Part shown: positions 33,470 through 44,678 of the stretch, in pieces
Layout of the letters: each line of letters begins with the position of its first letter
Position numbering within the stretch: the stretch's first letter is position 1
Assembly (NCBI GenBank): GCA_037179335.1
Contig: JAKZHN010000032.1
Location: forward strand, 248,001-312,000
Direction: 5' to 3'
Length of the DNA: 64,000 bases
Source: Cyclaneusma minus
Lineage: Eukaryota > Ascomycota > Leotiomycetes > Marthamycetales > Marthamycetaceae
Notes under the pieces: generated by a model
What the model was told of the DNA's origin: nothing
Seen by the model: only the letters and a program-made list of their open reading frames with translations
Databases searched by the model: none
Program-made: the position numbers and the translations under genes

Positions 33470-35235
33470 ATGCCGCGCCACGCCCATGGCCATGCGAGAT
33501 TACGTGAGGCGCGCAAAGCCCTCGAGGCGCGTCAAGTCCTCACGGAAGAAGAAGCCGAAGCCATGATTGAAGACACCCAGGATGATACAGCAGTCCAAAC
33601 CGTCGTTTCCATTGTCTTGGTCACCGCCACGCCGACTTTCACTGGAGCAATTGCAGGATATTCGACTCTGGACGGCTCCGATGCGACCAGCACCGCCGAG
33701 GCAGACACTCCCTCGACCACCTCGGTCAAAGCTGCCAGCTCCATGGCTGGCCCCGCTGCTGCTACGAGCAAGCATCATGCTACCACCACCAGTCTCCCCG
33801 AGTCGATCGTCCCGTCTTCCTCGATTTCCCTCGCCAGCACCCTGTCTATTGTGGTTGCTTCCGCTTCCCGCCACAGCAGCTCGGCCACTCTCCCATCGTC
33901 CACCGCCTCTGCCTCGGCGACCTCCAGCGGCGATGCTGCCGCCGCGAACTCTGGATCTGGAGGCATGAGTGCCGGTGGCACGGCTGGTCTTGTGATTGGT
34001 CTTCTTCTTGGTCTTGGCGCTATTCTTTCCGTCATTCTCTTCTGCTTCAGACAGCGCAAGAAGAAGGCCGAGGCCCACAAGAAACTGGAGGATGAGAAGG
34101 CAGACAATAGGCATAATCCGTTTGCTGACCGCAACAACAGCGCTCGCAGTGCCGATACTGCCCCGCAGCTCAGTCAAATTCGTCCCGTCACTCAGTTTTC
34201 AATGAATATGAATGAGAAGGCTGGCGCTCAGCCCAAGTCGAACAGTGCTTGGGAGAGACAGCAGACTGGTAACAATGTGAACCCCTTCGGCAAACATGCT
34301 GAAGTTATCGACCCGGTTAACGCTAGCGGTGCTCCTGTGATTGACACTGTCACTGCCGACGGTGCAGTTGTTGCTGCCGGCGCCACCGGTCTTGTTCGTG
34401 GTGCTTCCCGACGTGACCGCCAGGGCGGTGCTATGCCCAACCTCACCGTCGGCGCTCCAGCAGGTCGTCCCGTTAGCCCTTCTGGAACTGAATACAGCAC
34501 GAACAGTGACTCCACTGACTCCAATGCTACGCCTCCTGGCCCCTCAAAAGGCGCTGCTGCCATTGCCGCAGCTGGAGGACCTGCCCAGACTGCTGTTCAC
34601 CGTGTTCAACTTGATTTCAAGCCGTCTATGGAGGATGAGATTGAGCTTATTCAAGGCCAACTTGTTCGCCTCTTGATTGAGTACGATGATGGATGGGCAA
34701 GTTTGCGCTACATTTGTGTCTGTGGACTGAGCATCAAGACTAACTTGTCCAGGTTATGTGTATGCGTCTTGACCGCTCCCAGCAGGGCGTCGCTCCCCGT
34801 ACTTGCCTGTCGACTCGTCCTGTCAAGCCGCGCTTGAATGGTCCCGGCCCCAACGCTCGTGGTCCCCCACCTGGCATGCGCGTTCCACAACAGCGCACCG
34901 ATGCACCCCCTATGAACAAAGGTCCTCCTCGTCCTAGGGGACCTGCCGGGCCTGCTTATCCTCAGCAAGGCAGCCCTAAGACTCCCACCGGTCCCCCTGG
35001 TCAGGCCCTTCCGATGACTCCCACCGGTCAACGCGGTCCCGGTCCCACTGCTGGCCGCTCAATGACCCCCACCGGCCGCCCAATGATTCCCACTGGTCGT
35101 CCAACAACCCCAGTCGGTCAACAGGGACGTTCCCGCGCTACCACTGTCAGCCAGAATCAAGGCCAGACCGCTGGCTCTGGCCTCGAGGAGACCAGCCCCG
35201 TTGAACGCAAGCCTGTTCCCGGCCAAGCCTTGTAA
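33470..35235 (+). CDS. Membrane-anchored SH3-domain protein
   Basis: Two exons, 33470-34696 and 34753-35235, about 569 residues. The intron is a GC-AG type (donor GCAAGT, branch CTAAC, acceptor TCCAG); splicing restores the SH3 core EYDDGW-VMCMRLDRSQQGVAP. A Ser/Thr/Ala-rich, probably extracellular and O-glycosylated region (about 60-160) is followed by one membrane helix (GLVIGLLLGLGAILSVILFC, about 170-192), a dibasic stop-transfer, a cytosolic linker, the SH3 domain at about 382-440 and a Pro/Gly-rich tail with MTPTGxx repeats. No classical signal peptide is visible. The layout fits fungal surface sensors of the Fus1/Msb2-like class, inferred only; SH3 partner unknown. Confidence 0.85.
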
Positions 35236-36683
35236 TCGAGCCTAGGCATACAAAATCACTCTGGGAAAAGGCGTATCTCTCTCAATATGGCCGGATGGGA
35301 GAAGGCGCAGGGGCGTTCTTTCTGGAGAACAAGACCATGGGATGAGGCTTGGCATCGATTTGCAGCGAGGACACAAGTCATGAGACATACCGCAACATGA
35401 TTAGACACCTTCAGACTTACAACACGACATCCCTTCTCGACCCGATTTTTGCGCGAATCGCGAGCGATCTTTTTGTGTCTGACCGGAGCAGTCTTCCTCT
35501 ATGGCGATCTTGCCTCACCTGCGACTCTGCCGAGATCTTGACGAGTACTCGATCCCTTGCATCTCGAGGGACATCTTCGTTCTCTATTTCCTTTCTTGCT
35601 CTTGTTCGACCTTCGATTTCACAGCGGCATATTGTACGACTACATGTATTGTGCTCTTTGAAGATGCGCAAGTTTCTTTCTAGTCCTTTCGATTCTTCGG
35701 TACGCGTTCACTCAATTCTCCAAATAGCAACTTGGAATTGTACTCGAGATCCGTCCCGGGAACTATCCTTGGGAGCTGCTCTGGAAGAATATGGTTTGCT
35801 TCGCTTGCTTTCTTTGCAGACGACGGTCTTGATGTGGCTCGTCCTGGGAGGGGTTCTGGAGGAGCCTCGATACGTTCGTCAAGAAGGCTTGATTATATCT
35901 TCATCTCCGGAGTTGACTTTCGGGTTCTTTTGTGGATGGACTGGGAGGTGCGGTCGGGGAAGATGGAGTGAAGAGCAATTTTCCATTGCACTCCATCGTG
36001 TACATAAGTGGGCTGTGATAGCAGCACCCGCTGCGTGCACAACTAGATAAACGAGATAAAATGAAGGATCTCTGTCTTCAGGGTGTGTCTGGATGTGAAT
36101 CATGAATGTGAGGAACTATGGACATATGATGGGTGTGGTACATAATATGGTTTGCTACCCCGGCTTTAGCGTACGGATGACAGATCCATTGACAATGATC
36201 AGGGTCTTCCTCTGAAAGCCCGTCTACTATCAAGCTACACATGAAAATTTTGTCTGTCGTCAAACTAAGCACTATGGCACAATATATCTGCGACACGGCG
36301 GATCTGCTGTTTCCACTTTCCCACCAATCGACCTCGACTCCACATTACCCCGAAACACCTTTGTCATAGCCTCAATTGAGGCTAATTTGAACCGGACCAC
36401 CACGACTGCTATGCTGAAGCTGCCAGCACCGCCAAAAGTAGGACGAGGCTCTCGCTATTGTGCCGAGATGCAGCATAGATTGCTGCCGGTAGGTCGGTCC
36501 GCCAGACTGAGCCGTATCACTTAAGATCATGCCACGCAACTGGTAGGGAGGGTCTTGATTTCTGCTTCAGTGTCCCTTTCATATTCAGAATTCCTCCCAC
36601 TTTCGTTTTTTCGCTGTTTCTCAGCTATTCTCAGCTACCTGTACCTACTCGAGCATTACGGCGATTCCAGGCAAGACTTGAAA
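35236..36683. other. Intergenic region upstream of CBM1 gene
   Basis: 1.4 kb. A 233-codon frame (35349-36050) opens on TTG and has no domain character; it is probably in the 3' untranslated region of the SH3 gene. The 36540-36683 part is the promoter of the secreted CBM1 gene. Confidence 0.45.
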
Positions 36684-37703
36684 ATGCTCAAAATGCATCT
36701 CGCGCAAAGAGCTGCTCTCGTGGTAGCTCTGGCAGCTGGAGTTGTGAGAGCTCAATCACAGGCTTATGCCCAATGTTAGTCTCTCTCTTTCCCCTTGTCA
36801 CCCCTTGCCCTCGTATTTTCGAAGCTCGTAAACTGATTCGACTGTCTGAAGGCGGAGGCACAGGCTGGGCTGGCGCAACAACTTGCGTCTCTGGCTACAC
36901 CTGCACAGAATCCAACCAATACTATTCGCAATGTCTCCCCGGCACCGCTGCCGCGACTACCTCCTCTGTCGCCGCCGCCACGTCCACATCAGTGCCCCCT
37001 GCCGCCAGCTCAGCAACATCTTCGACCGTTGCCAGTGGCATGGGCACAGGCACAGCCACTTCAGTTCCGTCCGCCAGCACCACACTCCCTGGCGCGAGCA
37101 CGAACACAGGCCCGGGCACGACACTTCAAAGCGGCTACTACTGGATCAGGGCTGTGGAATCGCCCAATTTCCACAAATACCTGCAAACCGACCCGCAGTA
37201 CACCACTGGCACCGCAGTCATGGACGACTACACCACCGCTGGGCAGTTCAATATCGTTGACGGCCAGTTGGTAGAGCTTGTCAATAGCGATGTGGCGAGT
37301 CCAACCTTGCTGTATTTGAATGTTGCCACGAGTGCTAGTGCTTCTGATCCCGCCACCAGTGTGCTGGCCACGTCCTTCGAAACGACGGAGAATACTTATG
37401 GCACTTTTGTGTTCTCGGGCGATGCGGTGACGTGGAGTGCGAGTAATGTGACGAGACAGAATACGGCGGCCTGGTATGTGTGCGCGGATCAGCAGTTGTA
37501 TATCAATTTGGGGGCTTATGACTATTTGACGCCTACGGGGTGTGCGGATGAAACGGTATGTTTTTGATTTCTTTGGATTGAGATGAATTGAGGCTTGGAT
37601 ACGGTGGGGAAGATTGGAGACTCCGGAGAGAGCGGATTATGATTTCTTGAGGCTGACAAGAGAACAGATTCATTATTATAATGGCGCTACTGCTGTTGAT
37701 TGA
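36684..37703 (+). CDS. Secreted protein with N-terminal cellulose-binding module (CBM1)
   Basis: Three exons: 36684-36774, 36852-37555 and 37668-37703, introns of 77 and 112 bp; 276 residues. A signal peptide (MLKMHLAQRAALVVALAAG) is followed at once by a fungal CBM1 (QAYAQCGGGTGWAG, then CVSGYTCTESNQYYSQC) with four cysteines and aromatic binding residues. The exon junction splits the first CBM1 cysteine codon. A Ser/Thr/Ala linker of about 70 residues precedes a roughly 140-residue beta-rich domain (GYYWIRAVESPNFHKYLQ ... AAWYVCADQQLYINLG) of a type seen in fungal extracellular proteins but with no catalytic motif that I recognise. Likely acts on or sticks to plant cell wall or other polysaccharide. 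Short last exon ends IHYYNGATAVD. Confidence 0.85.
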
Positions 37704-37833
37704 TTTGGGGAGGCGGAGAAAGATGGGTTCACGTCTGACCGGGGAGAATCGCCTGTCCCTGAGTTCTGAAACAACTCCAGTCCTGGCTGGGTGTCTCTGC
37801 GGGCCTTTGCCAGGTGGCTTATGCTGTAGTTAT

Positions 37834-37995
37834 GGATATTCCGAGCAACAGGAAATATTCCGAGTAACAGAAATACTGCAAGTATCTAGGAATATCCCGA
37901 GTGATTGGAAATACTCCAAATCATTAGGAACAGCCCAGGTGATCGGGATATCCCAAATCATTGGGAACTTCCCAGAGTGATTGGAACCTCTCGAC
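37834..37995. repeat. Degenerate 18-20-bp tandem repeat, copy C
   Basis: About eight diverged units of the same type as in copies A and B (GGATATTCCGAGCAACAG, GGATATCCCAAATCATTGG and others) lie between the CBM1 stop and BIO2. No clear terminal inverted repeats remain, though TTCCCACCCACACT at the right edge resembles a decayed end. Confidence 0.65.
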
Positions 37996-38342
37996 TCAAG
38001 TCGTTCCCACCCACACTCAGGCCGCACACAGACTTCTCCCATTGAAGTTGAGACGAAGTCTTGGTTCCTGACTATCAGGGACCCTCCGATTGGCCAATTC
38101 CTTTTGAACTCTCACATCAAGCTCCACCAATAATCATGGAGATCTGCAGTCGTTGAAGCGGCCGCCGGTAACCGACTACAACCTTCAACTCCACCATAGT
38201 AAACATGTTGAGCCCCACCACCTGCTTCAAGTCCCATTATTCGGATTTATTAGTGCTCATCACTAGCCAATTTCGAGTCATCTTTTCTCGATCCAGATTC
38301 CAAGCCTTGGTTGATTGACCGTGATATCAGACTACCTTGAAG

Positions 38343-39607
38343 ATGGGCCTTTCACGCTCCCTTTTCACAAGCCTCGCTCGCCGAGAACTCATCCCATCGA
38401 CATCACTTGCATGGCGTCGGACGTACGGAACGGTCTCAGACTCACTTAACCCTACCACTGTTTTCAAAAATGCCGTCAATGCCACGGAACCTCGCCAGAA
38501 CTGGACTAGAGAAGAGATCCGGGAAATTTACAGTACCCCTTTGATGAAGCTGACCTTTGCTTCCGTGAGTACTTCCTATCAACATAATCACCTATCAAGT
38601 TTGAGTCAAAATAACTAACCGAATGATAGAGATCAGTTCACCGTCGATTCCACAACCCAGCAGCCATTCAAATATGTACGCTCATGAACATCAAAACTGG
38701 CGGATGCAGCGAAGATTGCTCCTATTGTGCCCAGTCTTCTCGCTACGACACCGGTCTCAAGGCCTCAAAAATGGTCCAGGTGGACTCCGTCCTTGAAGCT
38801 GCGCGGATAGCGAAGGCAAATGGAAGCACCAGATTCTGCATGGGAGCAGCCTGGCGAGACATGCGTGGTCGGAAAACCAACCTCAAAAATATCAAGACCA
38901 TGGTTAATGGAGTGCGAGAGATGGGCATGGAAGTCTGCGTCACGCTCGGTATGATTGATCTGGAGCAGGCGAAGGAGCTCAAAGAGGCCGGACTGACAGC
39001 GTACAACCATAATGTGGATACCTCGAGGGAGTTCTATCCAAGTGTGATCTCGACGAGGACTTACGATGAGAGGTTGCAGACTATTGCTCACGTTCGGGAA
39101 GCTGGACTGAACGTCTGCACTGGTGGGATTCTTGGTCTGGGAGAAGAGAAGAAGGATCATATCGGGCTGCTCCATACCGTTGCTACTATGCCTACTCACC
39201 CGGAATCGTTCCCCGTCAATACTCTGGTGCCGATCAAGGGCACGCCGCTCGGGGACAGAGAGCAGAGTCCGTTCGACGCAACTCTAAGGACTATTGCTAC
39301 GGCACGCATCCTCATGCCGAGAACGATTGTGCGATTGGCTGCTGGTCGGACCACGCTTTCCGAGGAACAGCAAGTCATGTGCTTCATGGCTGGAGCGAAT
39401 GCTGTCTTCACCGGTGAGAAGATGTTGACAACTGATTGCAATGGCTGGGACGAGGACAGTAAGCTCTTTGCAAAATGGGGCTTCCGCCCAATGGAGAGCT
39501 TTGAGGTCGAAGCGTTGAGAGTGTTCTTGAAAAAGCCGGCTCCCATCGAGACAGGAGCAATGTTGTCACCAGCCGCAGCACCCGAGCAAGATGCAGTGGC
39601 CGTCTGA
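38343..39607 (+). CDS. BIO2: Biotin synthase
   Basis: Two exons, 38343-38564 and 38630-39607, over a 65-bp intron, phase 0; 399 residues. The first 35 residues are Arg/Ser/Leu-rich and look like a mitochondrial presequence (MGLSRSLFTSLARREL). The radical-SAM cluster motif CSEDCSYC lies near residue 100, preceded by NIKTGG, and the biotin-synthase markers GAAWRDMRGRK, YNHNVDTSREFYP and AAGRTTLSEE follow. The enzyme inserts sulphur into dethiobiotin to make biotin, using two Fe-S clusters. It is next to BioF and BioDA, so the last steps of the pathway are clustered. Confidence 0.96.
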
Positions 39608-39811
39608 ATCACAAGTTCTGATGATGCCTGAACAGTGCGATGAAAAAAGTCTGAATGTGGTACCAGATCCGTGCTCAATCATTGATTATCTCTAGCTGTC
39701 TCAACGGTTCTGATACTTTGGATATTTTGAGAGGATTGATAGGTTTTAAATGGCTTGCGAGGCTTCAAAAGTTGTGGGATTATCAAGCCTCTATTCCTTC
39801 CACTATATTCG

Positions 39812-41086
39812 TCATAGTTTTGCTTTCTTCGGCTCTACTCTCAGAGTCAGATCGGTGGTCCTAGCCGGTTGAACTTGTTCCAACCAGTCTCCGATTGTGG
39901 CAAGTAGATCTCTGATATCCTCCAACCTGTTCCCGGCATGTAGACACACTCTTACCCGACCCGTGCCTTCAGGGACTGTTGGCGGTACAATCGGTCTCAC
40001 CACAAAACCCTTGGCCTGACAATGCTTTGCCAAGCTCCGTGGCTCGGATGTCAGCAATGAGAATATGGGCGACTCGGGCTTTTGGGTCGAGATGCGGAAG
40101 ATGTGCTCGTCCCTCGCATTATCCGCGAGTCTTTTCAGGCCTGAATGGAGAAATACCACCATGGCATTGAGTTTCGCAGAGAGCTCATCAGTCTCACCGC
40201 TCATGAGAAGAGAGTAAGAAGACCTAATCGCTGCCAATGAGGGCAATGACATGAAAGTGGTGTATATCGTTGTTCGGGCGTAGTTGATCAAATATTCTCG
40301 AGTCAACGCTGAACAGAGAACAATGGCACCGCTGCAAGCTAACGATTTTCCAAATGTGTGGAGTCTGGCAAAGATGCGGTCTTCGAGACCTAAAGAGCAG
40401 ACAATTCCACGCCCTTTCGGTCCATAGACCCCCGTAGAGTGTGCTTCGTCGATGATGATGTGGCCATTCTTGGCCGGAAGCAATTCCTCGACAACCTGGA
40501 CTATGGCGGAGACGGGAGCAAGATCGCCATCCATGCTGTAAAGGCTCTCAATGGCAATGAAGACGCTTTGTTGTCCAGCTGCTATGAGAGGCTCGGCCGC
40601 CTTGAGCTGCTCTATACGGTGGCGTAGGGATTGGACCGAATTGTGCGCAAATGGAATGGTGACCTTTGCCCTCGATAGTCGCATGCCTTCATGAACACTC
40701 GCATGAATGAGCTCGTCGAAAAGGATAACATCTCCGTGCTGAGGAACACAAGCAAACAGGCCAGCATTGGCATCAAATCCGGAGTTGAAGAGTAACCCCG
40801 CTGGGGCTCCATGAAATGTAGCAATTGTCTTTTCAAGATTTTCGGCATAAGTAGAGTTTCCGTCTAGTAGCCGAGAACCTCCGCTGCCTGTTCGGAAGGT
40901 TGGATGCGATTGCAGTTCTTCCAGGAAATTTTTCCTGAGCCGACTGGAAAATGAGAGTGAGAGAAAGTCATTAGAGGAGAAATCGATTGAGTCTGGGGGA
41001 TTGATGGTCAACGTTCGACGTGTCGACTTTGACTCCCTCTTTTCGAGCTGAGACCGCATTCGTTCATCCAAACTCGAGGACGACAT
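39812..41086 (-). CDS. bioF: 8-amino-7-oxononanoate (KAPA) synthase, peroxisomal
   Basis: Single exon, 424 residues. A class-II PLP enzyme: SNDFLSLSF near the start, glycine-rich TGSGGSRLLDGN, IIIDEAHSTGVYGPKGRG and the PLP lysine in TFGKSLACSGA. It condenses pimeloyl-CoA with alanine to give KAPA. The last three residues are AKL, a PTS1 peroxisomal import signal; filamentous fungal BioF is known to act in peroxisomes, where pimeloyl-CoA comes from beta-oxidation, so this fits established biology. Divergent from BioDA with a 296-bp shared promoter. It is convergent with BIO2 (204 bp apart). Confidence 0.94.
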   Translation of the reverse strand: MSSSSLDERMRSQLEKRESKSTRRTLTINPPDSIDFSSNDFLSLSFSSRLRKNFLEELQSHPTFRTGSGGSRLLDGNSTYAENLEKTIATFHGAPAGLLFNSGFDANAGLFACVPQHGDVILFDELIHASVHEGMRLSRAKVTIPFAHNSVQSLRHRIEQLKAAEPLIAAGQQSVFIAIESLYSMDGDLAPVSAIVQVVEELLPAKNGHIIIDEAHSTGVYGPKGRGIVCSLGLEDRIFARLHTFGKSLACSGAIVLCSALTREYLINYARTTIYTTFMSLPSLAAIRSSYSLLMSGETDELSAKLNAMVVFLHSGLKRLADNARDEHIFRISTQKPESPIFSLLTSEPRSLAKHCQAKGFVVRPIVPPTVPEGTGRVRVCLHAGNRLEDIRDLLATIGDWLEQVQPARTTDLTLRVEPKKAKL

Positions 41087-41382
41087 CTTCGTTTGTGTAG
41101 TGTACCTTACGGTAGGTATGCAGAGGTGCGACTGTCAGCTGTCAAGAGAAGGAAAAGTCGTTGATCCGGAGATATTGAAATTGTTGAGGTGATGAGGGTT
41201 TTAGGCTTTCAATCGCCCCACCCTCCACCATCCTATGCATTCAGGTTCCGAAGACCCCTGCTTAGGTCTAAAGCTCCGATATTGGTCATAATTGAACTTT
41301 CCGCTCTCACATAGTCTCGCCATGGTGAGGCTTGATATCAAACTCGAGACACATCGATGATTGATCGTAGGCTATCCAAACA
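41087..41382. promoter_or_regulatory. Bidirectional promoter of bioF and bioDA
   Basis: 296 bp between two divergent start codons of successive pathway enzymes; likely co-regulates both. No binding site was assigned. Confidence 0.5.
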
Positions 41383-43878
41383 ATGAGCTCAGTATTATAC
41401 CGATCCTTGCGGCTCTACCAGGTATATGGTGCCAATACCAATGTCGGCAAAACTGTCTTTTCCACTGTCCTTTCTAGGGCACTTGTCAAGAATTTTGCAA
41501 AAGAAGCGACTTGGTATGTGAAGCCAGTATCGACGGGACCGGATGACGAGGCGGATGATCTACATATTCGACGATTCGCACCCGGCGTCCGAACAAAATG
41601 CCTCTTCAAATTTGATGAACCTGTCAGCCCTCATATCGCTGCCGCCTCTAAGACTGTGAGTACATCTATCTCATTTTCCAAAACATACCGGCTAATAATG
41701 TACAGCCTCCCTCCGACTCAGCAGTTATCCAGGCCATTGAGGATTATGTGAAACAATGTTCTCAGGAAAACGTAACTTTCTTGCTTGAGACCGCTGGTGG
41801 TGTACACTCACCGACTCCTTCAGGATCATCTCAAGCAGACTGTTATCGGTCGTTGCGTCTGCCAATATGGCTCGTGGCTGACCCTCGGCTTGGTGGTATC
41901 TCATCCACAATTTCTGCCTTCGAATCACTTCACATCCGCGGCTACGACATAGATGCAGTGATGGTTTTTGAAGACAACAAGTACCAGAACTTCGACTACT
42001 TGTCCAAGTGCTTCGGAAAGAAGGATATTGCTGTCTTGCATATTCCAGCACCCCCAACGAAAAGTAAGGGTCCTGAGGAAGATTTTGAATGGATGTCTCG
42101 GTACTATGAGTCAATGAGTCGCCTTGACAAAGTGGAAGAGCTCATTCAACTCTCTCGTGAAAGACATCATGCTCGGATCGATCGTTTGGAAAGCATGTCT
42201 ACGAAAGCATATCAGCATATTTGGTATCCGTTCACGCAGCATCAAGAATTGTCACCTAAGAGCATCCTCACCATCGACTCTGCGAAAGGCGACTTCTTCC
42301 AAACCTTACGCACAAGAGATGAGAGAAAGGGAGAACCTTTGATGCAATCATCCTTTGATGGGTCTGCTTCATGGTGGACACAAGGCCTCGGACATGGCAG
42401 TCCTGATCTTTCGCTCACAGCAGCATATGCAGCTGGAAGATACGGCCATATCATGTTTGCAGGCGCAATTCACGAGCCGGCTCTCTCCCTAGCCGAGCTT
42501 CTTCTCCGCCACACAGGCAATCCACGTCTGCAGAAGGTCTTTTATTCGGATAATGGAAGCACTGGAATTGAAGTTGCGACGAAAATGGCACTAGCTTCGT
42601 CTTGCAAAAGATACAAGTGGCAAGTTTCCGGCGGAGAGGTACACGTCTTGGGATTAGACGGAAGTTATCATGGCGACACGGTAGCAGCAATGGACCTCTC
42701 CCAGCCGTCGACTTACAACGAGAAGGTTCATTGGTATCAAGGGCGTGGATATTGGTTCCTATTTCCAAGTGTCAAGATGAAAGACGGTGACTGGGTTGTC
42801 GAGACACCGAGAGGATACGAAGAGGTATTCGGAGTTTCTGTGAAGTTTGACACACTTGACGAAATCTTCAACATGAAAGATCGAGACAGGTCTGAGAAAT
42901 GCGAGCTCTATGAGTCGTACATACAGAAAGAGGTGGAACGCCTTGTTATCTCCGAGGGAAAGACATTTGGTGCTCTCATCATGGAACCTGTGATTCTAGG
43001 GGCTGGAGGCATGATACTAGTGTAAGTCCTGTGTTGCCACTGCTATCCCTAAGCTAACGATCCGAAGCGATCCACTATTCCAGCGGTGCCTCGTCCGAGT
43101 CGTGCGACGCAACGCAGCTCTATTCGTCAACAGCCCAACTAACATGGTTGACCCTACCCCTGAGGGCGATCTAGCATGGTCTGGTCTTCCAGTGATTTTC
43201 GATGAAGTCTTCACAGGCCTGTACCGTCTCGGCCGATTCAGCTCGTCATCTTTCCTCCAAGTTTTCCCAGACATATCTGTCCACGCCAAGCTTCTTACTG
43301 GAGGCTTGTTACCTTTGTGCACGACACTCGCCAGCGACAGTATCTATGAGACTTTTATCAGTGACGAGAAAGCGGATGCTCTGTTACATGGCCATTCTTA
43401 TACGGCTCATGCTGTGGGATGTGAGGTTGCAAAAACTTCCGTGGAGACCATGTTGAAGATGGAGGTATCTGGAACATGGGATGAATACAAGAAAGACTGG
43501 CAAGACAAACCTGACGTGACAGAGACATCCTCCACCATCTGGAGTGTTTGGTCAAGAGACTTCGTGACCAAGATCTCGATGTCTGATAGTGTGGAAAGCG
43601 TGGTGGCCCTGGGGTCTGTTTTGGCGATCAGGCTTCACGATAGTGAGAATCCGGGTAAGTATCGACACCTAGTAACTTTGAGTCGTACTGACTGGTGCTG
43701 CATAGGATACTCTTCGACCGCTGCGTCTGGGTTGCAGACGCAGTTACAGGACGGAGTTGACGACTTCAACATTTATTCCCGAGTCCTGGGAAACGTGCTT
43801 TACCTGATGGCAAGTCAGATATCGACAGCTGAGACACTAGGTGCCATTGAGCTGAAGTTGTTACGAAGTCTCATGTAA
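41383..43878 (+). CDS. bioDA: Fused dethiobiotin synthetase / DAPA aminotransferase
   Basis: Four exons: 41383-41655, 41706-43021, 43068-43654 and 43706-43878; introns 50, 46 and 51 bp; 782 residues. The N-terminal part is dethiobiotin synthetase with P-loop GANTNVGKT, the second part a class-III PLP aminotransferase (HIWYPFTQHQEL, FYSDNGSTGIEVATKMAL, GLDGSYHGDT, PVIFDEVFTG and the PLP lysine in HAKLLTGGLLPL). It turns KAPA into DAPA and DAPA into dethiobiotin. The fused form is typical of filamentous ascomycetes and plants. The last intron is 51 bp, a multiple of three without stop, so its retention would add 17 residues; splicing is supported by GTAAGT, TACTGAC and CATAG. Confidence 0.95.
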
Positions 43879-44678
43879 ATAACAGACTCTCCGATGGTCA
43901 ATTCGCGAGTCTTTCACTTAGCGCCACGTATATCATGATCTATCGTCTTCCAATACAGTGCCGAGCCTTCCAAGATTCCCTGGAACGTGACAGCGTTAGC
44001 GAAAAGATGCAAGCTTCCCGCCTCTGAAGTCACGTCTATCTACAGGTGTTCAGTCTTAGCTCCGAAATTCTCTTGCAGAAAGGCATCTGTGACCGGCCTA
44101 CCTTCGGTATGGAGAATGGCGAAATTGACGCCTGTTCCACAAATCGCTCTCGCACAACCAAATAAAACGCTTTAGCTCTTCAAGTCACATACAGTTGGGT
44201 CACGTGAGCTCGAACTTCGACGGAGAATTTGTAATGGAGGCACCACCATTGGATTTTTCGGATTCCAAGACCTCACTCAACCTGGAAGACCTAGTTGGTG
44301 GTAGGATCAGTTACTATATTTCTGCATCCTACTGTGTTGAAGGGCTTCTGAGAGCATGCTCTTTCAAGTGATGACACAACCGGCGACGAGCCTATCTCGC
44401 TATCTTATCATGCGTCGAGAAAGCGGGGTAGCTTTGTCTTTTCCTTATATATCATCCGTCCTGAGACTCACCAAGGTAGGTAGTTTCTAATTCGAAGTTG
44501 GCTTTCTTCTTTCCGGCCTGACGACAGCGGTTACCTTCAAATTTGTGGCTGTGAATCGCTTCAGGGTACTGTGAGTTACCCTAGGTATCGTCAGCCACCT
44601 ACCAACAACTCTACAAGTCCCAATATCCTACAACACCAGAGCATTCACTGCAGCTCCTGACAAAAAACCAACCCCAAA
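43879..44678. other. Intergenic, bioDA to DLH-like gene
   Basis: 800 bp; promoter of the DLH-like gene in its right part. A 62-codon frame at 43987 is not credible as a gene. Short AGGTAGGTA/CCCTAGGTA motifs near 44470 and 44580 recall those of the AT-rich island. Confidence 0.45.

Noticed and set aside
35349..36050. 233-codon plus-strand frame after the SH3 gene
   Set aside because: Opens on TTG, no domain or conserved-looking block, lies in the probable 3' untranslated region.
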